Positions 53,425 through 61,939 of a stretch of DNA of 64,000 nucleotides are shown in pieces. Origin of the DNA: Shewanella halotolerans (GTDB taxonomy: Bacteria > Pseudomonadota > Gammaproteobacteria > Enterobacterales > Shewanellaceae); contig NZ_CP080417.1 of the NCBI RefSeq assembly GCF_019457535.1, positions 4,402,001 through 4,466,000 on the forward strand, in the 5' to 3' direction. The position numbers and the translations under genes were made by a program. Position 1 is the first letter of the stretch; each line of letters starts with the position of its first letter. A model generated the notes under the pieces. It was given only the letters and a program-made list of their open reading frames with translations. It had not been told where the DNA came from and made no database searches.

Positions 53425-54330
53425 ATGCGTATTGCAATCTTATCTCGCAACGAAAACTTATACTCCACCCAACGCCTGAAAGAAGCCGGCGAAGCGCGCG
53501 GCCACGAGGTGGACATCATAGATACACTGCACTGCTACATGGATATCACCAGCAGCAACCCAACCGTGCGTTACATGGGTAAGGTATTGCCTAAGTATGA
53601 TGCCGTGATCCCTCGCATCGGCTCGTCGATCACCTTCTACGGTACGGCCGTGGTGCGCCAGTTTGAGATGATGGGCACCTTCTGCGTCAACGAGTCTGTG
53701 GCCATCAGTCGTTCTCGCGATAAGCTGAGATCCCTGCAGCTGCTATCACGCAAGGGCATCGGCCTGCCACGTACCGGATTTGCCAGCAAGCCCGACAAGA
53801 TCCAGGATTTGATCAAGAACGTGGGCGGCGCGCCCCTGGTGATCAAGCTGCTGGAAGGCACCCAGGGCATAGGTGTGGTCTTGGCCGAGACCAATAAGGC
53901 GGCCGAGAGCGTGATCGAGGCCTTCATGGGTCTCAAGGCCAACATCTTGGTGCAGGAGTTCATCAAGGAAGCGGGCGGCGCCGATATCCGCTGCTTCGTG
54001 GTGGGTGATAAGGTAGTGGCGGCCATGAAGCGTCAGGCGGCCGAAGGCGAGTTTCGTTCTAATCTGCACCGTGGTGGTGTGGCCCAGCTGGTGCGCCTAT
54101 CTAAGGATGAGCGCGCGACGGCCCTCAACGCCGCCAAGGCAATGGGGCTCAACCTCTGTGGTGTGGATATCTTGCAATCGAACAACGGCCCAGTGGTGAT
54201 GGAAGTGAACTCGTCGCCGGGACTTGAAGGGATAGAACAGGCGACAGGTAAGGATGTGGCCGGGCTGATCTATGAATTTATTGAGAAGAAGGCGAAACCC
54301 AACGCCAACAGAACGCGCGGAAAAGGCTAA
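53425..54330 (+). CDS. rimK: Ribosomal protein S6 glutamate ligase RimK
   Basis: A 301-residue ATP-grasp ligase that adds glutamate residues to the C-terminus of ribosomal protein S6 (and makes poly-alpha-glutamate in vitro). The N-terminal preATP-grasp part starts MRIAILSRNENLYSTQRLKEA. ATP-grasp motifs are SRDKLRSLQLLSRKGIGLPRTGF, PLVIKLLEGTQGIGVVLAE, VQEFIKEAGGADIRCFVVGDKVVAAMKR and NLCGVDILQSNNGPVVMEVNSSPGLEGIE. AAGGA precedes the ATG. It heads a three-gene operon with a desuccinylase-like protein and a RimB-type protein. Confidence 0.96.
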   Translation: MRIAILSRNENLYSTQRLKEAGEARGHEVDIIDTLHCYMDITSSNPTVRYMGKVLPKYDAVIPRIGSSITFYGTAVVRQFEMMGTFCVNESVAISRSRDKLRSLQLLSRKGIGLPRTGFASKPDKIQDLIKNVGGAPLVIKLLEGTQGIGVVLAETNKAAESVIEAFMGLKANILVQEFIKEAGGADIRCFVVGDKVVAAMKRQAAEGEFRSNLHRGGVAQLVRLSKDERATALNAAKAMGLNLCGVDILQSNNGPVVMEVNSSPGLEGIEQATGKDVAGLIYEFIEKKAKPNANRTRGKG

Positions 54331-55353
54331 ATGAGCGAAGCACTTACCATAGCGGGTGTCGATATCCAGCCTGGCACCCAGCACCAGCTTGAACTACCGG
54401 TGGCCAGCCTGTATACGGACACTCAGGTGTCGATACCTGTGCATGTGATCCGGGCCAAGAAAGATGGCCCCAAGGTGTTTGTCAGCGCCGCGGTGCATGG
54501 CGATGAGCTCAATGGTATCGAGATCATCCGCCGGCTGATCCAGAGCAAGCTTAAGCTGCTCAAGGGCACCTTGATTCTGGTGCCCATGGTCAATGTCTAT
54601 GGAGTGCTGAATCAGAGCCGCTACATGCCCGACAGGCGTGACCTTAACCGCTGTTTTCCCGGTTCGCCCAAGGGGTCGCTGGCCGGACGGGTGGCGTACA
54701 CCTTCTTAAACAGCATAGTGCAGCACTGCGACTATGGTATCGATCTGCATACCGGGGCGATCCACAGATCTAACCTGCCGCAGATCCGCGCCAACCTGGA
54801 TGACGAGCAGACCCTGGCCCTGGCTCAGGCCTTCGGCGTGCCTGTGCTGCTTAACGCCAACGTGCGCGACGGCTCGCTGCGGGAAGCCGCGGTGAACAAG
54901 GGCACCCGGGTGCTACTGTATGAGGCAGGCCAGGCGCTAAGGTTTGATGAGCTGTCGATACAGACGGGCGAGCGGGGGATCCGCAATGTGCTGTCGTCAC
55001 TTGGGCTGATACGTAAGCGTCAGCAGCGCAAGAAGATAGCCCCCTTTATCGCCAACCGCAGCGACTGGACCCGCGCCTCGGCCAGCGGCTTCGTGTGCGA
55101 GTTTGCCAAGCTGGGCGCCTATGTGGAGAAGGGCCAGGTGCTGGCGGAGATCAACAGCCCACTGGGCGAGCTGATCCAGAGCGTGGTATCGAACCGCACG
55201 GGTATCGTCATCGGCAAGCAGAATATCCCCCTGGTGCTGGAGGGAGACGCCATGTTCCATGTGGCCTACTTTGGTAGCGCTGCCGACGAGGTGGCGGAAC
55301 ATATTGAGATAATGAACGATCAGATAATGCCGCTGACCACCCAGACCATCTAG
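54331..55353 (+). CDS. Succinylglutamate desuccinylase/aspartoacylase-family zinc hydrolase
   Basis: A 340-residue M14-like zinc hydrolase. The zinc ligands His56 and Glu59 (AAVHGDELNG) and His140 (YGIDLHTGA) are in place, with RDLNRCFPG for substrate carboxylate binding. A C-terminal beta domain (about 255-335) resembles the biotinyl-lipoyl-like tail of AstE/ASPA relatives. Its ATG follows the rimK stop codon directly, so translation is coupled. Members next to rimK are common in marine bacteria, but the substrate is not known; a glutamyl or acyl-amino-acid product of RimK is a sensible guess. Confidence 0.88.
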   Translation: MSEALTIAGVDIQPGTQHQLELPVASLYTDTQVSIPVHVIRAKKDGPKVFVSAAVHGDELNGIEIIRRLIQSKLKLLKGTLILVPMVNVYGVLNQSRYMPDRRDLNRCFPGSPKGSLAGRVAYTFLNSIVQHCDYGIDLHTGAIHRSNLPQIRANLDDEQTLALAQAFGVPVLLNANVRDGSLREAAVNKGTRVLLYEAGQALRFDELSIQTGERGIRNVLSSLGLIRKRQQRKKIAPFIANRSDWTRASASGFVCEFAKLGAYVEKGQVLAEINSPLGELIQSVVSNRTGIVIGKQNIPLVLEGDAMFHVAYFGSAADEVAEHIEIMNDQIMPLTTQTI

Positions 55354-55383
55354 GGGCGGCCGAGACATTAAGGGATACAAGCG

Positions 55384-55809
55384 ATGAACAAGATCATCAT
55401 AGGCAACTTAGAGGCCTGCGATCTGCCGGATCTGGGCATCAAGGATCTGCAGGTGCGCATCGACACGGGCGCCAAGACCTCTGCCCTGCACGTGGATAAC
55501 CTCAAGCGGATCAAGGTGGGCGGGCGCCCCTATGTCGCCTTCGACCTGCACCCGGACGTGTATGACCTGGAGCAGATAGTCCACTGTAAGGCGCCGGTGC
55601 GCGACTCGCGCCGCATCAAGTCCTCCAACGGCGAGGTAGAGCAGCGCTGCGTGATAGCGACCACCCTCAAGCTGGGGGAGCATGAGTGGCCCATAGAACT
55701 GACCCTGAGCAATCGCCAGGACATGACCTACCTGATGCTACTGGGCCGCGAGGCCATGGGCGATCGCGTCCTGGTGGACCCCTCCCAGAGTTTTCTGATT
55801 AACGGCTAG
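55384..55809 (+). CDS. RimB-type retropepsin-like protease (ATP-dependent zinc protease family)
   Basis: A 141-residue protein of the DUF785/RimB family with the aspartic protease motif RIDTGAKTSALH (Asp27-Thr28-Gly29) and the end stretch MTYLMLLGREAMGDRVLVDPSQSFL. In Pseudomonas the rimABK operon contains RimB, which counters RimK by proteolysis of glutamylated S6. The gene lies 30 bases after the desuccinylase-like gene and has AAGGGA upstream of the ATG. The same role is inferred here. A perfect hairpin follows the stop. Confidence 0.85.
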   Translation: MNKIIIGNLEACDLPDLGIKDLQVRIDTGAKTSALHVDNLKRIKVGGRPYVAFDLHPDVYDLEQIVHCKAPVRDSRRIKSSNGEVEQRCVIATTLKLGEHEWPIELTLSNRQDMTYLMLLGREAMGDRVLVDPSQSFLING

Positions 55810-55812
55810 CCA

Positions 55813-55840
55813 GTGAGTGCCTGTTATCGCAGGCACTCAC
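55813..55840 (+). terminator. Perfect hairpin after the rim operon
   Basis: GTGAGTGCCTG (55813-55823) pairs perfectly with CAGGCACTCAC (55830-55840), loop TTATCG, beginning three bases after the stop codon. No T tract follows, so it may be a terminator needing help or an mRNA 3'-end stabiliser. Confidence 0.6.
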
Positions 55841-55932
55841 CACACCTTTGCCGACCAAAGGTCAGCGTTTCAATGGTTTAGTTAACGGCTTTCCCTTACA
55901 CTGTCCCCCAAGCTCAACCAAGGACATCCCCT

Positions 55933-57303
55933 ATGACAATGCCAGACCCAACAGCACAAACCGATCAGGCGGCCAGAGACGATTTACTCGCCCGCGTCAT
56001 CGACATTGTCAGCCATCCCGAGGCGGAGGAGCTGCCCTCTCTCGGCTTTATCAGCGACTATTCCGATGCCGACCTGGCCGACCTGCTGGAGTCGGTGAGC
56101 GACCAGTATCGTTCGCCCATCTGCCGTAAGATCCCAATCGACCGCGGCTGGCCCATATTGCACCTGCTGCACTATGAAACCGCCCGCCACGTCTTAGACC
56201 TGCTTAGCCCAGAGCAGCTACAGGGACTGGCACGGCGCATCTCTGAGATAGATATCCTCACCTTCGCCGAGATCTTGCCCGGCGATATTGTCGAAGACTA
56301 TCTGGATCAGCAAGAAGCCCTCACCACGGAGCAGATGCAGCAGGCGCTGAGCTACCAGGATGAGGCCGTCGGCCGTTACCTCAACAACAATATTCTGCGC
56401 TCGCGCCCCACCGCCACCGTCGGCCGAGTGCTGGAGCGGCTGAACAAGCAGAAGCAGCGGGAATATGTGGCCGTCTATGGCGTCGATGCCGAGGGGCAGT
56501 TCCACGGTGGCTGCACACTTGAGCAGCTCTATCGTACCGATCCCGCCACGCCTTTGTCTGAATGTCTCACCGAACTCGAGGCCGTAGGCGACGAGCTGGA
56601 CATCACCCAGGCGGCGCAGCAGTTTAATCCGGCAGCAGGCTTTGCATGGGTGCCGGTGGAGAAAGGCGGCAAGATCATCGGCGCCATCGCCCTGTCGACC
56701 CTGATGCACCGCCTCAAGGAGCGAAGCCTGGAGGTGCTGGTGTCTGAGACCCCACAGGATGAGGAAGACCTCTTCACCCCGGTTGGCGTGGCGGCGCGCA
56801 TGCGAGCCATCTGGCTGACCACTAACCTGCTGACCGCCTTTCTCGCCTCCTGGGTGATCGGCCTGTTTGGCGATGCCCTGCAACAGGTGGTGGCCCTGGC
56901 CATACTCATGCCGGTCGTCGCCAGCATGGGCGGCATCGCCGGCAGTCAGACACTGGCGGTGGCCCTGCGGGGTATCGCGCTGAACCACTTGAAGCGCAGC
57001 AACCTCACCCTGCTGCTGGACAAGGAGCTGAAGATCGCCGCCTTCAACGGTGTGCTACTGGGCGCCCTCATAGGTGTGGTGGTCAGTTGGTGGTTCTCCT
57101 CCCTGGCGCTGGGTGGCATCATCTTCGTAGCCATCGTCTTCAACAGCCTGGCGGCCGCCTCATCGGGTACGGTTATTCCCTTTGTGCTCAAGCAGATGCG
57201 TATAGACCCTGCGGTGGCGGGCTCGGTGATCCTCACCACGGTCACAGACGTGGTGGGCTTCTTCATCTTCCTCGGCCTGGGTAGCCTGCTCCTCCTGAGC
57301 TAG
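55933..57303 (+). CDS. mgtE: Magnesium transporter MgtE
   Basis: A 456-residue Mg2+ channel. The N-terminal superhelical domain (about 15-125) is followed by a CBS-like pair (about 130-265) and five membrane helices (about 290-455). The channel helix motif LAILMPVVASMGGIAGSQTLAVALRGIAL and the last helix with VTDVVGFFIFLGLGS are characteristic. MgtE closes when cytoplasmic Mg2+ binds between N and CBS domains. AAGGA precedes the ATG. It is a separate unit behind the rim operon. Confidence 0.95.
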   Translation: MTMPDPTAQTDQAARDDLLARVIDIVSHPEAEELPSLGFISDYSDADLADLLESVSDQYRSPICRKIPIDRGWPILHLLHYETARHVLDLLSPEQLQGLARRISEIDILTFAEILPGDIVEDYLDQQEALTTEQMQQALSYQDEAVGRYLNNNILRSRPTATVGRVLERLNKQKQREYVAVYGVDAEGQFHGGCTLEQLYRTDPATPLSECLTELEAVGDELDITQAAQQFNPAAGFAWVPVEKGGKIIGAIALSTLMHRLKERSLEVLVSETPQDEEDLFTPVGVAARMRAIWLTTNLLTAFLASWVIGLFGDALQQVVALAILMPVVASMGGIAGSQTLAVALRGIALNHLKRSNLTLLLDKELKIAAFNGVLLGALIGVVVSWWFSSLALGGIIFVAIVFNSLAAASSGTVIPFVLKQMRIDPAVAGSVILTTVTDVVGFFIFLGLGSLLLLS

Positions 57304-57427
57304 CCCTAGACTTGGCGTTGATATGAGTCGAGGCATGTGGCGTAACACAAGACGGCGCGGCGAAACCTGACATAGGTAAGGTTAATAGGCTCGATTCTGT
57401 GGTAAAACACCCGGCATTCGAAAACGG

Positions 57428-57449
57428 TGGGCAGGATAAAACCTGCCCA
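57428..57449. other. Short perfect palindrome in the leader of the YeiH gene
   Basis: TGGGCAGG (57428-57435) and CCTGCCCA (57442-57449) flank ATAAAA, 17 bases before the ATG. It could be a translational hairpin or an operator. Confidence 0.45.
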
Positions 57450-57465
57450 TCTGGTTAAACAAGAT

Positions 57466-58422
57466 ATGGAACCGATGAAAGCATTGTTTCAAAAGTGGCC
57501 CTTTCCCCCGGCTCAGGCGATCTTCTTTGTCGCCGGTGCCCTCTGCCTGACACCGGTGATCTCATCGCCCATCGCCCTGGTAATAGGCTTCACCCTGGCC
57601 AGCCTAGGTTTGGTGCCCCACAATCTGGATATCGGCGCCCTGACCAAGAAGCTGCTGGCTTACGCCATTATCGGCCTGGGCTTCGGTATTCAGCTCGACG
57701 CCGCCATCAGCGCCAGCAGCCAAAATATCGGGCTTATCTTAGGCTCTATCGTCTTCACCCTGCTGCTGGGGACGGCCCTGGGCAGGCTGCTCAGAGTCGA
57801 TGCCAAGCTGAGCCATATGATCGCCTCGGGCACCGCCATCTGTGGCGGCAGCGCCATCGCCGCCGTGGCCCCGGCCATCAAGGCAGACAGCCAGGACACG
57901 GCCATAGCGTTGGCGACCGTGTTCGTGCTCAACTCCATCGCCCTGTTTCTGTTTCCGGCCCTTGGGCATCTGCTGCAGCTGAGTCAGTATCATTTTGGGG
58001 TGTGGAGCGCCATCGCCATCCACGACACCTCGTCGGTCGTAGGCGCCGCCTCGGCCTATGGCGACGAGGCACTGCGCACGGCGACCACCCTCAAGCTGGC
58101 CAGGGCGCTGTGGATAGTGCCGGTTGCGCTGGTGAGTGCCATGGCGTTTGGGGGCAATCGACGCAAGGTCGCCGTGCCTTTCTTTATCCTCTTCTACTGT
58201 CTCGCCATACTGCTGGCGCACTTGGTGCCCCAAGGACAGGTGCTGTATGACGGTATCTTTGCCTTGTCGAAGCGGGTGTTGGTGCTCTGTCTGTTTATGA
58301 TAGGCGCGGGGATCACCATAGGTAAGATGCGCCAGGCGGGAATGCGGCCGATGGCCCTGGGATTACTGCTCTGGCTGATTATCGGCGCGGGATCTTTGCT
58401 CTACATCGTCAACTTTAGCTGA
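57466..58422 (+). CDS. YeiH-family putative sulfate/sulfite exporter
   Basis: A 318-residue inner-membrane protein with about nine or ten helices, in the UPF0324/YeiH family. Characteristic sequences are FFVAGALCLTPVISSPIALVIG, AIIGLGFGIQLDAAI, ASGTAICGGSAIAAVAPAIKAD and IAIHDTSSVVGAASAYG. Relatives are proposed sulfate or organosulfonate exporters, mainly from context. ATG 57466 begins MEPMK; a second ATG three codons later is possible. A perfect small palindrome lies just upstream. Its last 60 bases overlap a small gene on the opposite strand. Confidence 0.85.
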   Translation: MEPMKALFQKWPFPPAQAIFFVAGALCLTPVISSPIALVIGFTLASLGLVPHNLDIGALTKKLLAYAIIGLGFGIQLDAAISASSQNIGLILGSIVFTLLLGTALGRLLRVDAKLSHMIASGTAICGGSAIAAVAPAIKADSQDTAIALATVFVLNSIALFLFPALGHLLQLSQYHFGVWSAIAIHDTSSVVGAASAYGDEALRTATTLKLARALWIVPVALVSAMAFGGNRRKVAVPFFILFYCLAILLAHLVPQGQVLYDGIFALSKRVLVLCLFMIGAGITIGKMRQAGMRPMALGLLLWLIIGAGSLLYIVNFS

Positions 58423-58554
58423 GGTGCTGTAGCGCCACACCAAAGTCACTATGGTGATAAAGGCTGCCAGCTCCACCAAGGAGCGGGTTAGCCCTGTGGT
58501 GAGCCAGGACGCCAACAGGAAGGCGCAACATAAAAGCACTAGCCACTTCTTCAT
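58363..58554 (-). CDS. Small membrane protein (63 aa) antisense to the end of yeiH
   Basis: A 63-residue protein starting MKKWLVLLCCAFLLASW. AGGAGG, a perfect ribosome binding site, lies just upstream of ATG 58554, which argues strongly for real expression. Two hydrophobic stretches (about 3-21 and 25-40) suggest a small membrane protein, followed by a polar Asp/Glu/Arg/Gln tail. The stop codon lies inside the YeiH gene on the other strand, a 60-base tail-to-tail overlap. No family recognised. Confidence 0.65.
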   Translation of the reverse strand: MKKWLVLLCCAFLLASWLTTGLTRSLVELAAFITIVTLVWRYSTSAKVDDVEQRSRADNQPEQ

Positions 58555-58683
58555 CTTTGCCTCCTTATATTTGACCAAATGGTCTGGCGAAATGATCGAG
58601 TGGCTATTATTTATTGGCGCCGAAATCTCAGCAAATATCCGTTTTTACTAACAAATAGCTGAATCGGCTAAGCACTAAATCGA

Positions 58684-59409
58684 CTAACTTATGACGGCAT
58701 AGGGATCCTTGTCGGCGTCGCTGTTCCATTGATATTCGGTGAGCGCCTCTATCTTCCGCGCTTGGGCCTCGCCATAGGTTTGGGCGATATAGAAGAGGGC
58801 AGCATCTATCCCCGCCGACACGCCGGATGAGGTGAGGAAACGGCCATCGTCCATCCAGCGAGCGCTGGGCTGCCAGATAACCTTGTCGTTTAATCCTATC
58901 ACCCAGGAATAGGCCATCTTGTTGGTGGTGGCGCTTACGCCATTGAGTAGATCGGCCTTAGCCAACAGGGCTGCGCCAGTACAGACGGAGAACACCTTGT
59001 TAGAGACCTTGGCCTGACGCTTTAGCCACTCCAGCAGGCGGGCGTCGTCCACCAGCTTGCGCGTGCCCATGCCACCGGGGACCAGCAGGAGATCGCACTC
59101 GACCACCTCATCGAGCAGGCGATCGGCCACCACTCTCGGCCCCTGATAGCTGCGCACGATAGACTGGGGGCCGATCAGAGTGATCTCGACGCTGGGCAGA
59201 TGCCCCAACATCTCTAGCGGGCCATGAAGATCTAAGGTTTCATAGTCGTCAAACACCAGGGCGAGCACCTTGAGCGGCGCCTGGGTTTGATCACCCGACG
59301 GGGAATGCGTCTGTATTTGATTCGAAGTCGGACTCGCGGCAAAAAGCTTAGGAGAGAGACCGGCGGCGAACACCGCGCCGCCGGCCAGGATAAATTCTCG
59401 TCTGTTCAT
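58684..59409 (-). CDS. Tat-exported DJ-1/PfpI-family protein
   Basis: A 241-residue protein starting MNRREFILAGGAVFAAGLSP, a twin-arginine signal, so the enzyme domain is likely periplasmic. The class I glutamine-amidotransferase-like domain (about 46-240) has FDDYETLDLHGPLEMLG, LLVPGGMGTRKL and the nucleophile elbow VFSVCTGAALLAKADLL with Cys143. Closest in style to isonitrile-hydratase/ThiJ-like members; the reaction is unknown. Most DJ-1/PfpI proteins are cytoplasmic, so the export signal is unusual. A single gene. Confidence 0.85.
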   Translation of the reverse strand: MNRREFILAGGAVFAAGLSPKLFAASPTSNQIQTHSPSGDQTQAPLKVLALVFDDYETLDLHGPLEMLGHLPSVEITLIGPQSIVRSYQGPRVVADRLLDEVVECDLLLVPGGMGTRKLVDDARLLEWLKRQAKVSNKVFSVCTGAALLAKADLLNGVSATTNKMAYSWVIGLNDKVIWQPSARWMDDGRFLTSSGVSAGIDAALFYIAQTYGEAQARKIEALTEYQWNSDADKDPYAVIS

Positions 59410-59532
59410 CTATGAGTTAAGCCAGTTTAGGTAAGAGATTGGCGCCAGTGTAACCGCCCACGACGCGCCATACAGCAGCACAGGGGACTTCTGCTAGCCG
59501 GCGCGCAAATCCAGTGAAACGTTGATGCCTGA

Positions 59533-60738
59533 TCAGTAGAAAGGCGTTGGGTCCACATCCAGGCTGCTGGGCGACACGCCGCGCTCGATGAAGAGATCCG
59601 ATTTAAGCAGATCCACCATGGTCACCTCTGTGTAATGCTTATGCTTCACCGAATAGAAAGTTTTGAGCACTGGATGCAGGGCATCTCTGTCTTTCGCCTC
59701 CCAGACTATGCCAATCCGACCGTCGGATAGTTGCACCAGTGAACCCACAGGGTAGATGCCGACACAGCGAATAAATTCATACACCAGCTTCTCATCCAGA
59801 TGGAAGGGGGTCAGGCTGAGGAGAATCTTAAAGGCGGCGGCCGGGCTCATCGCCTCCTTGTAGCAGCGAGTCGCGGTCAGGGCGTCGAAGATATCCACGA
59901 TACAGCTCATGCGGCCATGGAGGGAGATCTCCTCCCCTTGCAGACCATTGGGATAGCCCTTGCCATCGAGCTTCTCGTGGTGCATCAGGCAGACGTCGCG
60001 GCTGATCTGCGACAGGCCAGTGGTTTCCGCCAGGATCTCCTTGGCATAAACCTGATGCAGCTTCATATGCTCAAACTCTTCAGGCGTCAGGCGTCCCGGC
60101 TTGTGCAATATGCGATTATTGACGCGCACCTTGCCGATATCGTGCAAGATACCGCCCACCGCCAACTCTTTGAGCACGCTACGCTTAAGCTTGAGATAGC
60201 GACCAAAGGTCACCAGCAGGAAGGCGACATTGATGGAGTGTTCCAGCAGGTAAGCATCTTTGGAGCGCAGGGCCGAGATACACTTGAAGGCGTCGGCATC
60301 GAGCATGACGGATTCGAGCATCTTGTCCGCCAGTGCCTCGAAGGGCTCTACCTTGACCGCCTTGCCCTCGAAGGTCTCGGACAAGACCTTCTTGACCAGA
60401 TCTTTCGCCTCGCTCATCAGGCGTTTGGCCTTCTCCTGGGATTGATCCCGGGTCAGACGTATTATCTTCTCTGGCTCTTGTTTCGGCCTGAGTCCACACT
60501 CTGGCGCCGACCTTTCTACGTCGACCCAAACATACTCGATACCGTTACGCACCAGCTTATCTATGGCTTGTCGATCTTTAATCTGTCCCGGATTGGTGAT
60601 ATTGACTCTTCCCTGATGATCGATAGCCGCAACATACATACCCAGCGCCAGGTTTGGCACCGGCACCTTCATGACATCCGCTTTTTCGTTCACACTTTCG
60701 GTCATACCGCTTTCCAAAAAATCACCCGGTTTTCGCAT
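59533..60738 (-). CDS. HD-GYP-domain cyclic-di-GMP phosphodiesterase with DUF3391
   Basis: A 401-residue cytoplasmic protein. Residues about 20-150 form a DUF3391 domain (VPVPNLALGMYVAAIDHQG, then IEYVWVDVERS). The HD-GYP domain (about 160-340) has HSINVAFL, HDIGK (His199-Asp200), HKPGRLTPEEFEHMK, LMHHEKLDGKGYPNGL (253-266) and FDALTATRCYK, the full set for c-di-GMP hydrolysis. It thus favours motility over biofilm. AAGGAG lies three to four bases before ATG 60738; a start at 60705 is also possible. It stands alone. Confidence 0.92.
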   Translation of the reverse strand: MRKPGDFLESGMTESVNEKADVMKVPVPNLALGMYVAAIDHQGRVNITNPGQIKDRQAIDKLVRNGIEYVWVDVERSAPECGLRPKQEPEKIIRLTRDQSQEKAKRLMSEAKDLVKKVLSETFEGKAVKVEPFEALADKMLESVMLDADAFKCISALRSKDAYLLEHSINVAFLLVTFGRYLKLKRSVLKELAVGGILHDIGKVRVNNRILHKPGRLTPEEFEHMKLHQVYAKEILAETTGLSQISRDVCLMHHEKLDGKGYPNGLQGEEISLHGRMSCIVDIFDALTATRCYKEAMSPAAAFKILLSLTPFHLDEKLVYEFIRCVGIYPVGSLVQLSDGRIGIVWEAKDRDALHPVLKTFYSVKHKHYTEVTMVDLLKSDLFIERGVSPSSLDVDPTPFY

Positions 60739-60944
60739 CCGCTCCTTTTTAGCCTAGTCTAAATCCCTTAGCTTCGGTGCGATTGCCTGTGAAAACACTG
60801 TGATAGGAGGGAATTATAGTATGCCTGGGCGCGGCAGAACGCCAGAGGCCGGCGAGGATAGTTTCAGGCTGAAGGCCGATTCATCCCTATTTGCCAGCCA
60901 CCGAAAATGAGGCAAGTTTTTGTAAAGTAAAGACTAATATACTG

Positions 60945-61151
60945 CTACAAGAAGGTACACTCGATGGCGTCGATCAACCAACGACGGCGGGCACAATTGA
61001 CGCAGGAACGCTCGATATCATCCACCTGCTCATCTTCATCGTCGGCGATGAAGCCGTCGCACCCAGCCGCCAGTTGCCGCGAGGTGCCGTAATCTTCCTC
61101 CGCAAGGGTCAGTTGCCAGCGCCCCTGGCGTAGTTCAAATGCTTGCTGCAT
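60945..61151 (-). CDS. Small Cys-containing hypothetical protein at the end of the ECF operon
   Basis: A 68-residue acidic protein starting MQQAFELRQGRWQLTL. It has Cys31 and a C-terminal CVNC (Cys50/53) plus Cys65 near the end (IECTFL). GAGGAA lies just before ATG 61151, so I use that start. It follows the TiaS-like gene by 30 bases on the same strand and should be the last gene of the ECF transporter operon. No family recognised; the cysteines could bind a metal. Confidence 0.6.
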   Translation of the reverse strand: MQQAFELRQGRWQLTLAEEDYGTSRQLAAGCDGFIADDEDEQVDDIERSCVNCARRRWLIDAIECTFL

Positions 61152-61181
61152 GCTATTCCTCATCGATTTAGCAGTGGGCCG

Positions 61182-61937
61182 TTAATAGTGTTTCAGCTGC
61201 TGCTTGAGGGCGTTGCGCCAGCGGCCCTGCTCCTCATACACCAGTAGAGAGACCTGATGATCCCGATAAACGGCCTTGACCTTGCCAGACAGATAGAGGG
61301 GCGTCTTGAAGCAGAGCTGCTCGCCGCAATCGCTGAGCACACGGTCGACCCCGGTCAGCTCGATCACCTCACCAACCGAGAGTGACACCTCACCCGCCTC
61401 TAGGCCGGGCAGGTTAAACTGCCCCTTGATACGACCATCGTTGCCCTGCAACCTAAGCCCCAGCCCCGCGAGGGCCCCTATGATCCCCTGCCCAGTGCCG
61501 CCATGTTCGCTCAGATGTATGCCAAGCTGCTCGGCCAGGGCGTAGGCTTGCGCCTTGGTCTTTACCTCCTCCTTAGCCTGCTCGCCGAAGGCGATGAGCG
61601 CCTCACGATCGCATGCATGCTGCAGATCCAGCAGGGCGATGCCGGGGTCTGCGGCCGCGGCGCTCTCGCTACGCAGATGGGCCACGGCTATCTCTAAGAT
61701 CTCATTCTGAGACTTAGCGGTGCGCACCTGAAAACACATGGCGCTGTTGTGTGAGGTGTAGGGAATATCCGGGTGCACATAGAGCTGATGCCTAGTCACG
61801 AAGGCGCAGCGGCTCAGGTGGTTGTCGCTCAGCAGATGCGCTATCTCCTCGGCGATCTCCCCGGTTCCCTTGGTGCCGATATCGTCGGTATCGTCGATGC
61901 ACACCAACCAAGATCTCAACCCAGATGCTCTCACCAT
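61182..61937 (-). CDS. TiaS-like ATP-dependent enzyme encoded with an ECF transporter
   Basis: A 251-residue protein with TiaS (tRNA-Ile2 agmatinylcytidine synthetase)-like sequences: CIDDTDDIGTKGTGEIAEEI at the N-terminus (compare IDDTDS in TiaS), HPDIPYTSHNSAMCF and GGTGQGIIGALAGLGLRL (compare GRGLIGALAAIG). The archaeal enzyme is much longer and has zinc and OB domains that are absent here, so this short bacterial form probably modifies another substrate. It starts two bases after the membrane gene's stop, in an operon with ECF components. Its role in that pathway is unknown. Confidence 0.65.
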   Translation of the reverse strand: MVRASGLRSWLVCIDDTDDIGTKGTGEIAEEIAHLLSDNHLSRCAFVTRHQLYVHPDIPYTSHNSAMCFQVRTAKSQNEILEIAVAHLRSESAAAADPGIALLDLQHACDREALIAFGEQAKEEVKTKAQAYALAEQLGIHLSEHGGTGQGIIGALAGLGLRLQGNDGRIKGQFNLPGLEAGEVSLSVGEVIELTGVDRVLSDCGEQLCFKTPLYLSGKVKAVYRDHQVSLLVYEEQGRWRNALKQQLKHY

Positions 61938-61939
61938 GC

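Noticed and set aside
59800..60762. 320-codon plus-strand frame opposite the HD-GYP gene
   Set aside because: The minus strand has complete HD-GYP motifs; the plus frame is antisense noise.
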